Positions 15,338 to 24,562 of a stretch of DNA of 33,686 nt are shown one piece after another. Made by a program: the position numbers and the translations under genes. Source of the DNA: Pseudomonadota bacterium (GTDB taxonomy: Bacteria > Desulfobacterota > WTBG01 > JAPLJA01). The notes beneath the pieces are model-generated. The model did not search any database, was not told the DNA's origin, and saw only the letters and a program-made list of their open reading frames with translations. The stretch is taken from NCBI GenBank assembly GCA_026388815.1, contig JAPLJA010000259.1, positions 1 to 33,686 on the forward strand, read 5' to 3'. Position 1 is the first letter of the stretch; every line of letters begins with the position of its first letter.

Positions 15338-17008
15338 CTATTTTTCAGAACTCTCTTTCAAAAACCGTTCAATAGATAATGCTGCCTTTTTCCCGGCAGC
15401 AATTGCAGCGATAGCAATGAATGGACCGGTCACGCAGTCGCCGCCGGCAAATACCCCCTTGCGGCTGGTTGTTAGGGTGTCGGGGTCGGCGATAATGGTT
15501 CCCCACCGGGTGAGGGCAATGCCGCTCTCCCCGTCAATGAAGGAGAGGTCTGATGCCTGACCGATAGCCGGCATGATGGTATCGAGCGGGATGACAAATT
15601 CTGACCCGGTAATTGGCACCGGCCTTCTCCTTCCGCTCTTATCAGGCTCTCCCAGCTGCATCCTGACACACTTGAGGCCGACGGTTTTACCTCCCTCTGC
15701 AACCACCTCCGACGGGGCAACCAGGTACTCTATCTTTATCCCTTCATGGAGGGCTGCTTCAATCTCTTCGTCGCTTGCGGGCATCTCTTCCCGGGACCTG
15801 CGGTAGAGGATTGAAACCTCCTTTGCACCGAGCCTGAGCGAGCTCCGGGCAGCATCCATTGCCACGTTGCCGCCTCCGATCACGCCTACCTTCTCACCCA
15901 CCTTCACCTCTCTGCCGAGGTTCAAGTCGCGGAGGAAGAAGACGCCGGGAACGACGCCGGGCAGATCCTCGCCCGGTATCTTCATCTGCTGGTTGTTGTG
16001 CGCCCCGACCGCAATGAAGATTGCCTTGTACCCCTGGTTGAAGAGGTCGGTGAGCTTGATCTCCTTGCCGATACGGGTATTGTTTTTAATCTCTGCGCCG
16101 AGCTGCCTTACCAGGTCAATCTCCATCTCGAGGATATTCCGGGGCAGGCGGTAATCAGGAATCCCCACTGCGAGCATCCCGCCGGCAACAGGCAGGGATT
16201 CGAAGATAGTAACCGGATACCCCCTGAGGGCAAGGTCATGGGCACAGGCGAGCCCTGCGGGTCCGGCACCCACGATCGCCACTTTATCACTTTTATGCTC
16301 GCCGCTCACCTTTTCTTTTGGCTTGGGCTTCGAGAGGAGCTTCATCTCATAGTCTGCAACATACCGCTTCAGGTCCCTGATGCAGAGGGGCTTGTCCACG
16401 ATGTCCCGGTTGCACGCCTCTTCACAGGGGTGCGGGCAGATCCTGCCGATGGTGAGAGGGAAGAGGAGCTTTTCCCTAATGAGGTCGAGGGATTCTTCCG
16501 GCTTTCCGTCTGCAATCAGACCGATGTAGCCCCTGATATCCAGATTGACCGGGCAGGTTTCCTGACAGATGGGCTTCTCCTTGATGATGTGGTAACAGAG
16601 GGTGCTGAAGTAATCAACGGCTGTCCGTAAATTCAGGTCCTGGTTGTAATCATCGGACATGCTCATGGGGCAGACCTTGATGCAGTCCTTGCAGTCATTG
16701 CATTTCTCGGGGATGATGCGGAGCGGCCTCTTCGTTGCCTTGATTTTGAATCCGCCCTCGTTCTGCTCAATCCTTTCAATGTCCACATTGGTGAGGATGT
16801 GGATGTTGGGGTTTGATCGCACTTTTTCTAATTCAGGGGAGAGGAAAGGCATACCTCCGTTTGAGGGGTTGTCGGCAATGATCCGGTCGAGCTTCAGGTC
16901 AGGACGTGACTCGAGGAGGTAGACCTGGTTTCCCTGCTCTGCCAGCTCGATGGCCTTATGTATGCCGCTTATGCTTCCTCCCACGATGAGGAATCGCTTA
17001 GTTTCCAC
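15338..17008 (-). CDS. NfnB/GltD-like NAD(P)H- and FAD-binding oxidoreductase
   Basis: A 556-residue fusion. Residues 1-95 are a short HdrA-like nucleotide-binding piece (FLIVGGSISGIHKA), then a [4Fe-4S] motif CNDCKDCIKVCP (103-114), then a full GltD/NfnB module: Fe-S ligands near 148-199 (CQETCP, ICPHPCEEACN), FAD site VAIVGAGPAGLACA (243-256), NAD(P) site VGVIGGGNVAMDAARSS (around 375-393) and the closing GVFAGGDCVTGP. NfnB-type subunits bifurcate electrons between NAD(P)H and ferredoxin. The GTG start (17008) overlaps the MvhD stop by 11 bases, with GAGGT upstream, so it belongs to the Fdh/Hdr operon and probably supplies its pyridine-nucleotide port. Confidence 0.85.
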   Translation of the reverse strand: METKRFLIVGGSISGIHKAIELAEQGNQVYLLESRPDLKLDRIIADNPSNGGMPFLSPELEKVRSNPNIHILTNVDIERIEQNEGGFKIKATKRPLRIIPEKCNDCKDCIKVCPMSMSDDYNQDLNLRTAVDYFSTLCYHIIKEKPICQETCPVNLDIRGYIGLIADGKPEESLDLIREKLLFPLTIGRICPHPCEEACNRDIVDKPLCIRDLKRYVADYEMKLLSKPKPKEKVSGEHKSDKVAIVGAGPAGLACAHDLALRGYPVTIFESLPVAGGMLAVGIPDYRLPRNILEMEIDLVRQLGAEIKNNTRIGKEIKLTDLFNQGYKAIFIAVGAHNNQQMKIPGEDLPGVVPGVFFLRDLNLGREVKVGEKVGVIGGGNVAMDAARSSLRLGAKEVSILYRRSREEMPASDEEIEAALHEGIKIEYLVAPSEVVAEGGKTVGLKCVRMQLGEPDKSGRRRPVPITGSEFVIPLDTIMPAIGQASDLSFIDGESGIALTRWGTIIADPDTLTTSRKGVFAGGDCVTGPFIAIAAIAAGKKAALSIERFLKESSEK

Positions 17009-17804
17009 CGTTGACCTCTTTACTCACCAGACCGTAGATGGGGGATGACCCCCTGATCTCTTTTGATTCGAGAAATCCTTTTCTCCTCAGCGCCTGCACC
17101 TGGCGGAGCACCTGGGAAGAAGGCAGGCTCAGATTCTGGGCTATCTCCCTGACCGAGTAGTTTCCACCTTCCAGGAGGAGGAGGATCTCCTGGTTTGTTA
17201 TCTCCTCAAGGGCGAGCATGTCAAAGACCCTTCCGATCTCATGCCCGGTGAAGACTTCGCCGTATACATTCCCGTCCTTCGAAATCTCTGTATGCTTGCC
17301 GAGGATCCACCTCATCTTTTCACCTTCGGCTGCCCGCTTTGCTGCCTCCAGCTTGAAGAGCAGCTTCTCTGCATCAATCCCTTCGCCCTGTCCGAGGGGT
17401 CCGAGCTCCCTGATGAGAGAGGTGAATTTCGTCACGATCTCGGCAAACCTCAACCCTTCCCCTGCTGATACCCACTCGAGGGCAAGCCTCTTCGGATTGA
17501 CCCCGGCACCCTTCAGGATCTTCCAGGTCATGTTCACCATATTTACCGCTTCGTAATTACCAGACTGGTAATGACAGTCCCCGGGGTGTCAGCCACTCAC
17601 CAGGAGGCCGTCCATCCCCCGGGAGAATGCGTCCAGCACAAAGGCGGCATCCACCCTCCCTGAGCACATTACCCGGATCACCCGCAAGTTCGGGGGATAC
17701 TGGAAGCGGGATACGCCGGCTAAGTCTGCACCGGCGTAACTGCACCAGTTGCAGAGGAAGCCGAGTATCTTCGGCTCAAAATCATTTCCGTTCCCGTTGC
17801 TCAA
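16998..17804 (-). CDS. mvhD: MvhD-family selenoprotein fused to a winged helix
   Basis: MvhD carries a [2Fe-2S] cluster and passes electrons into Hdr[12 protein letters not shown] lies at 18-28. At 17589-17591 an in-frame UGA replaces the first Cys of the family motif GCHPGDCHY; reading through gives GLLVSG-U-HPGDCHY and restores the whole family sequence up to LEWVSAGEG, so it is Sec72 of 268 residues. A hairpin with loop AGUCU follows (separate entry). After the MvhD core comes a linker and a winged helix (about 205-260, [20 protein letters not shown]), absent from the Cys paralogue at 24739. I prefer TTG 17804, eight bases after GGAG; a GTG at 17855 would add residues encoded by intergenic repeat DNA. 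It overlaps the next gene by 11 bases. Confidence 0.88.
17556..17591 (-). promoter_or_regulatory. SECIS element of the MvhD selenoprotein
   Basis: UGA at 17591-17589 is followed 22 bases later by loop AGUCU (17566-17562), closed by a perfect six-base stem ATTACC/GGTAAT (17572-17567 and 17561-17556). Bacterial SECIS hairpins sit just after UGA with a small apical loop containing G and U, and this fits in both shape and distance. Confidence 0.75.
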
Positions 17805-17913
17805 TGTATCAACTCCACGTTTGACTATTAAAAGCACTTGGCTTTCAGCTTTCACTAAAAAGCTGTCAGCGATCAGCTCTCAGCTTTATTGAATTTAAGC
17901 TGAAAGCTGAGAG
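17805..17913. repeat. Intergenic repeat of AGCTTTCAGC type
   Basis: Words such as GGCTTTCAGCTTTCA, AGCTGTCAGCGATCAGCTC and the inverted AAGCTGAAAGCTGAGAGCT fill the gap between the HdrA stop and the MvhD start. The long inverted pair (17869-17888 and 17898-17916) can fold into a hairpin, and the repeat runs into the last codons of HdrA. Confidence 0.6.
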
Positions 17914-20900
17914 CTATCCACTTGCAATCGCTGCGATCTGGGCAGAAATCTGGTCGTAGGTGTACCTTCCCATGCTGATCGCCTGCTTCGGGCACCGGGC
18001 TGCACACACCCCGCACCCCTTGCAGGAGGCGGTGATGGTTTCTGCACGCTCTCCTTTTTCTGTCTGTACCACCCGGATCGCCTTGTACGGGCAGTTGTAT
18101 TCACAGATTCCGCACCCGAAACAGAGTTCCTGATCCACCGAAGAGATGATGGGCTCGACCTCAACCTCCCCCCGTGAAAGAGGAATGGCTGCCCGGGCTG
18201 CTGCTGCCTGTGCCTGGACAATGGACTCCTCCAGCGGCTTCGGCGAGTGAGCCAGCCCGCAGAGGAAGATACCGTCGGTGGCAAAGTCTACCGGCCTGAG
18301 CTTTACGTGGGCCTCCAGGAAGAACTTGTCATCTGTCAGCGACACCTTGAGCAGCTTGCCCAGCTCTTCATTCCCCTGCGTGACTATTGCCGGGCTTAAG
18401 ACCAGGAGGTCGCTCTTGATGAGCACGTCCTCTTTCAGGATCGGATCAAAGACCTTGATCTCAAGAGTTTCGCCTTCCTTCACTTCGGGCTTTCCTTCCA
18501 GGTCATAGCGGATGAAGATGATACCCACATCGCGCGCCTTGTTGTAAGCGTCCTCTTTAAATCCATAGGTCCGGATATCCCGGTACAGGATATAGACATT
18601 ACAATCCGGATTGAGCTCCTTTATCTTCAGGGCGTTCTTGATCGCCTTGCTGCAGCAGAGCTTGCTGCAGTAGGGCCGCTTTTCAGGCTCCCGTGAGCCC
18701 ACGCACTGGATCATCACAACATCCTTCACAGAGCAGATCTGTGATGGGTTAGTACCAAGTTTCTCCTCCAGCTCCTGCTGGGTGATTACCTTCGGGCTCT
18801 TCCCGTAGAGGTATTCATCTGGCTTGTACTCCTGTGCACCGGTAGCCACCACGATGATGCCGTGCTCGATCTCCATCGGTTGATCCGATCCGTTTTTCTG
18901 AACGACCTGGGTCCTGAAATTACCGATATACCCGCTTACTCCTGTTACCTCGGTAGAGGTCAGGATGGTGATCCTCGGGTCTTTCTGGATCTTTTCAATG
19001 GTATCGCTCAGGAATTTCTGGGGGTCATTCCCGTCTAACGTGAAATAGAGCTTCCGGAGATTCCCTCCCAGCTCCTTCTCCTTTTCAACCAGGAAACATT
19101 CATACCCCTGCCGTGCGATCTCCAGGGCAGCAGTCATGCCTGCAAGCCCGCCGCCGATCACCAGGCCCCTGGGGTTTACCTGGACCCGCTGTTCAGGGAG
19201 GGCGCTTAAGAGGCGTGCCTTGGAGACTGCACTCCTGATCAGGTCTTTTGCCTTTTTCGTTGCCCGTTCCTTTTCATGCATGTGGACCCAGGAGTTCTGA
19301 TCCCGGATGTTTGCCATCTCAAAGAGGCACCGGTTAAGCCCTGCCTCCCGGATCGTCTCCTGGAACAGGGGCTCGTGGGTCCTCGGCGTGCAGGCAGCCA
19401 CGATAACCCGGTTCAGCCTGTGCTCCTTGATGAGCTCCTTGATCCTCACCTGTGAATCCTGGGAGCAGCTGTACATGTTTTCTTCTGCATAGGCCACGTT
19501 GGGGAGGGTCCTGACATACTCAGCCACCTCAGGCACATCCACCACGCCGGCGATGTTGGTCCCGCAGTGACAGACAAAGACGCCGATGCGTGGCTCTTCT
19601 CCGGAGACATCGATCTCAGGAGGGAACACCCTTTCCTTTACCCTCGTGCCCCGGCTTGCCGAGAGAAGTCCTGATGAGAGGGCTACTGCGCCGCTCGCCT
19701 GCATGACGCTTTCCGGGATGTCCTTGGGCGACTGGTAGGCGCCTGCCACGTAGATCCCTTCCCGGCTCGTCTTTAAGGGGGCGAACTCGTTCGTCTCGCA
19801 GAAGCCGTAGGGATTGAGGTGGATCTTGAGAGAGTCAGCAAGCTGCTGGTATCCGCGACAGGGCTCCATCCCGACGGAGAGGACTACCAGGTCAAACTCT
19901 TTTTCGTCTTTTGCTCCGCTTTCATTCACGTAGCGAACAATGAGGTTCTCAGTCTCAGGGATTCTCCTGATCTTCGTTGCCTTGGAGCGAACGAAGTTGA
20001 TGCCGAACTCCTTCTTCCCCCTCTCGTAGAACTGCTCAAAGCCCTTGCCCATGGTCCGCATATCCATGAAGAAGATGGTGATCTGAAGATTGGGGTCATG
20101 CTCCTTGATGACAATCGACTCCTTGATGGCATAGGTGCAGCAGACCGTAGAGCAGTAGGGATTTCCTGCCTGAACATCCCTTGAGCCCACGCACTGGATG
20201 AAGGCGACGCGCTTGGGGTGTTTGCCGTCGGACGGCCTCATCACTTCTCCCAGGAAGGGACCGGAGGCACACATGATCCTCTCGAACTGGATGCTCGTGA
20301 CCACGTTGGGATAGCGGCCGTAGCCGTACTCAGCCTTGAGCCCTGCATCAAACTCCTCGAATCCGGGCGCGAGGATGATCGAGCCGACCTCCAGGTTGAG
20401 GATCTCGTCCTTGTCCTTGAAGTTGATCGCGTCAGTGCCGCAGACCTCTTCGCACTGCCTGCACTCGTTCTTGCTTAAGTAGAGGCAGCTTTTTTCATCG
20501 ATCCCGAAATAGGCCGGGACAGCCTGGGGGTAGAGCATGTGGATGCACTTCACGTTTTTCAGATTTTCGTTGTAGCTGTCCTTGATCTCGATGGGGCAGT
20601 AGTTGATACAGATACCGCAGGCATTGCACTTCTCCCGGTCCACATACCGGGCTCTCCTCTTCACCTGGCAGCGGAAGTTACCCGGGACGCCCTCGATCCC
20701 CTTCACCTCTGCATTGGTGATGATTTCGATGTTGCGGTGCCTGCCGCATTCCACCAGCTTGGGTGAGAGGATGCAGAGCGAGCAGTCAAGGGTGGGGAAG
20801 GTCTTGTCCAGTTGTGCCATGACCCCGCCGATAGCAGGTGATGCCTCAACCAGGTAAACGTAGTAACCGAGCTCAGCCAGGTCAAGGGAGGCCTGCACTC

Positions 20901-20973
20901 CTGCTACCCCGCCGCCCACTACCATGACGGTGCCGATCTGTTCCTTCTGCTTCGTGAGGTCACTGCTGCTCAT
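17914..20973 (-). CDS. hdrA: HdrA-like flavin/Fe-S subunit (Fdh-linked copy)
   Basis: A 1019-residue long-form bacterial HdrA. HdrA is the FAD subunit that bifurcates or confurcates electrons in heterodisulfide-reductase-type complexes. Order: FAD motif VVGGGVAG (18-25), cluster DCSLCILSPKLVECGRH (63-79), CNACGICINYCP (116-127), CLYLSKNECRQCEEVC, QCVGSRD with YCSTVCC, the CHCGTNIAGVVDV region, a second nucleotide-binding fold GLVIGGGLAG near 610, and two C-terminal [4Fe-4S] motifs (CFGCGICEYNCP, CKGCGVCAARCP). It lies between hdrC and the Sec-MvhD. No HdrB is present, so a CoM-CoB-type disulfide is not the likely substrate. Closely similar along its length to the copy at 25206. Confidence 0.93.
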   Translation of the reverse strand: MSSSDLTKQKEQIGTVMVVGGGVAGVQASLDLAELGYYVYLVEASPAIGGVMAQLDKTFPTLDCSLCILSPKLVECGRHRNIEIITNAEVKGIEGVPGNFRCQVKRRARYVDREKCNACGICINYCPIEIKDSYNENLKNVKCIHMLYPQAVPAYFGIDEKSCLYLSKNECRQCEEVCGTDAINFKDKDEILNLEVGSIILAPGFEEFDAGLKAEYGYGRYPNVVTSIQFERIMCASGPFLGEVMRPSDGKHPKRVAFIQCVGSRDVQAGNPYCSTVCCTYAIKESIVIKEHDPNLQITIFFMDMRTMGKGFEQFYERGKKEFGINFVRSKATKIRRIPETENLIVRYVNESGAKDEKEFDLVVLSVGMEPCRGYQQLADSLKIHLNPYGFCETNEFAPLKTSREGIYVAGAYQSPKDIPESVMQASGAVALSSGLLSASRGTRVKERVFPPEIDVSGEEPRIGVFVCHCGTNIAGVVDVPEVAEYVRTLPNVAYAEENMYSCSQDSQVRIKELIKEHRLNRVIVAACTPRTHEPLFQETIREAGLNRCLFEMANIRDQNSWVHMHEKERATKKAKDLIRSAVSKARLLSALPEQRVQVNPRGLVIGGGLAGMTAALEIARQGYECFLVEKEKELGGNLRKLYFTLDGNDPQKFLSDTIEKIQKDPRITILTSTEVTGVSGYIGNFRTQVVQKNGSDQPMEIEHGIIVVATGAQEYKPDEYLYGKSPKVITQQELEEKLGTNPSQICSVKDVVMIQCVGSREPEKRPYCSKLCCSKAIKNALKIKELNPDCNVYILYRDIRTYGFKEDAYNKARDVGIIFIRYDLEGKPEVKEGETLEIKVFDPILKEDVLIKSDLLVLSPAIVTQGNEELGKLLKVSLTDDKFFLEAHVKLRPVDFATDGIFLCGLAHSPKPLEESIVQAQAAAARAAIPLSRGEVEVEPIISSVDQELCFGCGICEYNCPYKAIRVVQTEKGERAETITASCKGCGVCAARCPKQAISMGRYTYDQISAQIAAIASG

Positions 20974-20977
20974 ATGA

Positions 20978-21451
20978 TCAGCTCTTCTCCACGATCTCTT
21001 TTAACATTTCCTTGGGGGTTACCTTACTTTCTTCTTTCCTCTTCTCCACCGCGGATGTGACCATCTTGTCGCGGACGGTCTGGATGAAACTTTCTATGGA
21101 CTTCAGGGTCTTGGGGAAGGAGGGATCTACAAACCCTTCTTTCACCGCCATCTCTCGGAGCACCTCCATGGCCTCGCTGAACCGTACATCCTGGGGACAG
21201 ATGAAGGAGCAGGTGTTGCAGAGCGAGCAGAGCCAGATGAAGTCAGAGGAGAGTACCCTTTCCTTCATACCCAGCATGATCATCCTGATGATCTTCCTCG
21301 GGTCGTACCGGTCATCGATCTCAGCCACCGGGCACCCGCCTGTGCATACCCCGCAGGCAAAGCAGGATTTGATATGTCCTCCCCCGGGCTTCTCCGCCAC
21401 TTCGTACTTGAAGCCGGGATTCAGTTCATTTAAGAATTTTGGTAGCGCCAT
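20978..21451 (-). CDS. hdrC: HdrC-like 4Fe-4S subunit
   Basis: A 157-residue protein with two classic [4Fe-4S] motifs, CFACGVCTGGCP (30-41) and CSLCNTCSFICP (75-86), in the HdrC spacing. HdrC normally relays electrons from HdrA to HdrB; with no HdrB in the locus it more likely wires HdrA to the formate dehydrogenase encoded just upstream. The start at 21451 has GTGAGGTGGGAGG before it. The stop is four bases from the hdrA start, and the gap from fdhA is 14 bases, so the genes are co-transcribed. Confidence 0.9.
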   Translation of the reverse strand: MALPKFLNELNPGFKYEVAEKPGGGHIKSCFACGVCTGGCPVAEIDDRYDPRKIIRMIMLGMKERVLSSDFIWLCSLCNTCSFICPQDVRFSEAMEVLREMAVKEGFVDPSFPKTLKSIESFIQTVRDKMVTSAVEKRKEESKVTPKEMLKEIVEKS

Positions 21452-21465
21452 CCTCCCACCTCACT

Positions 21466-23517
21466 TCATATGATCTTTTTTATCTTTACAGCACACGCCT
21501 TATACTCGGGAATCTTGGAGATCGGGTCGAGTGCCGGATTGGTCAATATGTTCGCCGCACTCTCAGCAAAGTGAAAGGGGATGAAGACAATCCCCGGCCT
21601 GATCTTCTTGCTGATCCTGGTCTTTGTCTCAATGCTCCCCCGCCGGGATTCTACCTCTACCATCTCGCAATCCCTGATGCCGAGCTTTTTTGCATCCCGG
21701 GGATTGATCTCCATGTACCCCTCAGGCACCTCGCTCTCCAGGTTCGGCGACCTGCGGCTCATGCTTCCTGTATGGTACTGGAAAATCACTCTGCCGGTCG
21801 TGAGGGTAAAGGGGTATTCCTGGTCAGCTTCCTCTGCCGGTTTCTTGTACGGCGCCGGCTTAAACAGGCCCTTCCCCCGGGTGAACTGTTCCTTATGGAG
21901 AATGGGTATTCCAGGATGCTCGACATTCGGGCAGGGCCACTGGAGCCCTGATGGTGTATTCAGCCGTTCGTAGGTCATCCCTGCATAGCTCGGCGTTACC
22001 TTCCTGATCTCTTCAAAAATCTCCTCTGCATTCTTGAAGGGGAATAAATTTCCTGCACCCATCTTCTCCGCCAGCTTGCAGATAATCTTGCTGTCTTCTT
22101 TCGCTTCTCCGGGCGGCTCGACAGCCTTCCGTACCCGCTGCACCCTCCGCTCCGTATTGCTGAAGGTTCCCTCCTTCTCTGCAAAGCAGGCCGAGGGGAG
22201 GACGACGTGGGCAAACTTCGCTGTCTCGGTAAGGAAGATGTCCTGGACAACAAGGAGGTCGAGCTGCTTTAAGCTGTGCTCGACGTGTTTCAGGTCAGGG
22301 TCAGAGACCATGGGGTTTTCCCCCATGATGTACATGGCTTTTACCTTCTTTTGATTTGCAGCCTCCATCATCTCCATAACGGTAAGCCCCGGCTTGGAGG
22401 GGAGTTCTTTCACACCCCAGGCTGAGGCGGCTTTCTGTCGTGCTTCATCGTTGGCAACCTGCTGATAGGCGGGGAGCACATTGGGGAGAGCACCCATGTC
22501 GCAGGCACCCTGGACATTGTTCTGTCCCCGGAGCGGATTCACGCCGGTGCCCGGCCTTCCGATATTCCCTGTGAGCATGGCCAGGTGTGCGGTTGCCATC
22601 ACATTCTCTGTACCGGTGGTATGCTGGGTAATCCCCATGCAGTAGACAATGGCTGCGCTCTCAGCCTTGGCATAAAGCCTCACTGCCTCCCTGATCTGTT
22701 CTTCGGGCACGCCGGTTACCTCAGCCACTTCGTCAAGGGAGATCGTGTCCAGCAGCGCCTTGAGTTCCGCGAACCCCTCTGTCCGCTGCTCAATAAACTC
22801 CTTGTTCTCAAGCCCTTCTTCGAGGGTCACCTTTGCCATCCCGTTGAGCAAGGCGAGGTTTGTCCCCGGTTTCAGCGGGAGGTAGAGGTCAGCCATTGAG
22901 GACAGTTGAATAGCCCTGGGGTCGCACACAATAAGCTTTGCCCCCTTCTCCTTTGCCCTGACCATCCTGCGGGCGATGAGAGGATGCTGGGAAGTGGTAT
23001 CCGATCCGATCACTAAGATGCACTTCGCCTCTTCCAGGTCGCTGATTGAATTGGTCATTGCCCCGCTGCCAAAAGTTGCGGCCAGACCGGCCACGGTTGA
23101 GGAGTGTCAGAGACGGGCGCAATGGTCCACATTGTTTGTCCCGATGACTACCCGGACAAACTTCTGTAAGAGGTAATTCTCTTCATTGGTGCAGCGCGCA
23201 GAAGAAAGGAAGGAGATCGCATCAGGGCCTGACTGCTCCTTGAGGGCAGTGAGCTTTCCGGCAATTAGGGTAAGTGCTTCATCCCAGGATGTCTCTGTGA
23301 ACTCATCCCCCTTCCTGATCAGGGGCTTGGTAAGCCTGTCCGGATGATCGATGAACTGGTGGGCATTCCACCCCTTGATGCAGAGCTTGCCCTCATTGAC
23401 CGGGTGTCTCTGCCAGGGCTCGCACCCTGCGACTTTCCCGTCCTTGACCACGAGCAGCATTCCACAGCCGCAGCCGCAATAGGGGCAGACCGTCGGGATA
23501 AAGCTAAGCAAGGTCAA
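21466..23517 (-). CDS. fdhA: Formate dehydrogenase catalytic subunit, selenocysteine-containing
   Basis: FdhA oxidises formate (or reduces CO2) at a Mo/W-bis-pterin centre. The reading continues through UGA at 23109-23107 as VDHCARL-U-HSSTVAGL, exactly where E. coli FdhF has its selenocysteine; the frame is unbroken on both sides, giving 683 residues (Sec137). Before it lies the [4Fe-4S] motif CPYCGCGCGML (11-21); after it GSGAMTNS, YCMGITQHTTGTENV, LRGQNNVQGACDMG and a molydopterin-binding C-terminus. The start is TTG 23517, or TTG 23511, which has better spacing from AAAGGAGGGG; both overlap the end of the 23504 gene. A SECIS hairpin follows the UGA. It is no pseudogene. Confidence 0.95.
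23078..23109 (-). promoter_or_regulatory. SECIS element of fdhA
   Basis: Eighteen bases after UGA comes loop GGUCU (23088-23084), closed by GUGGCC/GGCCGC (23094-23089 and 23083-23078; five Watson-Crick pairs and one U-G). Loop sequence and distance equal those of the E. coli fdhF SECIS that binds SelB. Confidence 0.92.
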
Positions 23518-24550
23518 CCCCTCCTTTGGTTAATTCCTCCTCGGTGATCATACCGAGCGGTGGAATCTCATCCTCATGAACGCCCGACTCATAGTGAAAG
23601 AGGGCAGAGAGGTCGTGGTAGAGGGCATGGTAGAGCAGGGAGATAGGGATCTCAGCCGGGCAGGCTGCCTCGCACTGCCCGCAGTTCAGACAGCTGTCAG
23701 CGATATGGAACAGCCTGATCAAGTGGAACATCTTGTCCGGCGGTATCTCTCCACCTTTGACCATGAACCGGTTCGGACCGAGGTAACAATCCTTGCAGTA
23801 ACAGACAGGGCAGGCATCCTTGCAGCCATAGCACTTGATGCACTTGTCAAACTGCCTGAACCAGTAATCCAGCCTCTGTTCCGGGCTCATCTTCCTGAGC
23901 TTTTCAAACGTCTCTTTCTGCCGCTCTAAAGCCTTCTCCCGTTTCGCAGTTTTCGGTGCCCCCTTCTCAAAGTCTATGCCGGCAAGCTTCGCCAGCTTCT
24001 CACCCTTTTCCGTACAGGCGAACACCTGCGTCGCCTGCGCTTCTATCTTCAGGCTCAGGTCAGCCATAAACGGTACCGGGTATTCACACCGCTGGCAGTT
24101 GGGCGAAATGCTCTCCTCGCTGAGCTCAACCTTTTTGCCGCCAACCTCTGCGCCCTGATCAGTGATCCTGAACTCCTCCTTCTGGTTTCCTGCCCTGCTG
24201 CTCTTCACGGTGCCATAGCATTCAATGCCGATCAGAAACAGGTCTTCCCGTTTGAACTGGTTTCTCTTGATGAGCTCGATTGCCCCGCGGGCATCACAGG
24301 AACGGACCACCAGGCCGATCTTTTTCCCTTCTTCTCCATAGTCCCGGAGCAACCGGGAAAGGCTGTAGGGATAGTATGAGGCGGTGGAGATTTTCTCCGC
24401 CTCTTCAGGTTTCGTGATGAAGCAGGGGACAAGGTCAGCCCGGTCCAGGCCCTCAGTATAGGCCAGGACTCCTTCTACCATATTGTTCTTTAGTAAGGTG
24501 GCTGCGAGGGTGTTGATTACCCCGCCGCCGTATTTCTTCTCTGTCATCAT
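23504..24550 (-). CDS. FrhB/FdhB-like formate dehydrogenase electron-transfer subunit
   Basis: About 348 residues, related to the F420 hydrogenase/dehydrogenase beta-subunit family (FrhB, FdhB), flavoproteins that link formate dehydrogenase to other carriers. N-terminal half: VVRSCDARGAIELIKRNQ and FLIGIECYG; then CQRCEYP; two C-terminal [4Fe-4S] motifs, CIKCYGCKDACP and CLNCGQCEAACP. In bacteria lacking F420 such subunits probably serve ferredoxin or NAD(P), so F420 use is not implied. The start is ATG 24550 or 24547; an upstream TTG (24562) lies in repeat DNA. Its end overlaps fdhA, so the two subunits are translationally coupled. Confidence 0.85.
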   Translation of the reverse strand: MMTEKKYGGGVINTLAATLLKNNMVEGVLAYTEGLDRADLVPCFITKPEEAEKISTASYYPYSLSRLLRDYGEEGKKIGLVVRSCDARGAIELIKRNQFKREDLFLIGIECYGTVKSSRAGNQKEEFRITDQGAEVGGKKVELSEESISPNCQRCEYPVPFMADLSLKIEAQATQVFACTEKGEKLAKLAGIDFEKGAPKTAKREKALERQKETFEKLRKMSPEQRLDYWFRQFDKCIKCYGCKDACPVCYCKDCYLGPNRFMVKGGEIPPDKMFHLIRLFHIADSCLNCGQCEAACPAEIPISLLYHALYHDLSALFHYESGVHEDEIPPLGMITEEELTKGGVDLA

Positions 24551-24562
24551 TCCATTCCGCAA

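Noticed and set aside
16998-17855. MvhD at this place as two separate small genes
   Set aside because: The downstream part has no start that fits the family, and reading through UGA restores the conserved motif without a gap.
21466-23517. fdhA as a frameshifted or nonsense pseudogene
   Set aside because: Both parts are in the same frame, the single UGA is at the known Sec position, and a SECIS hairpin follows.
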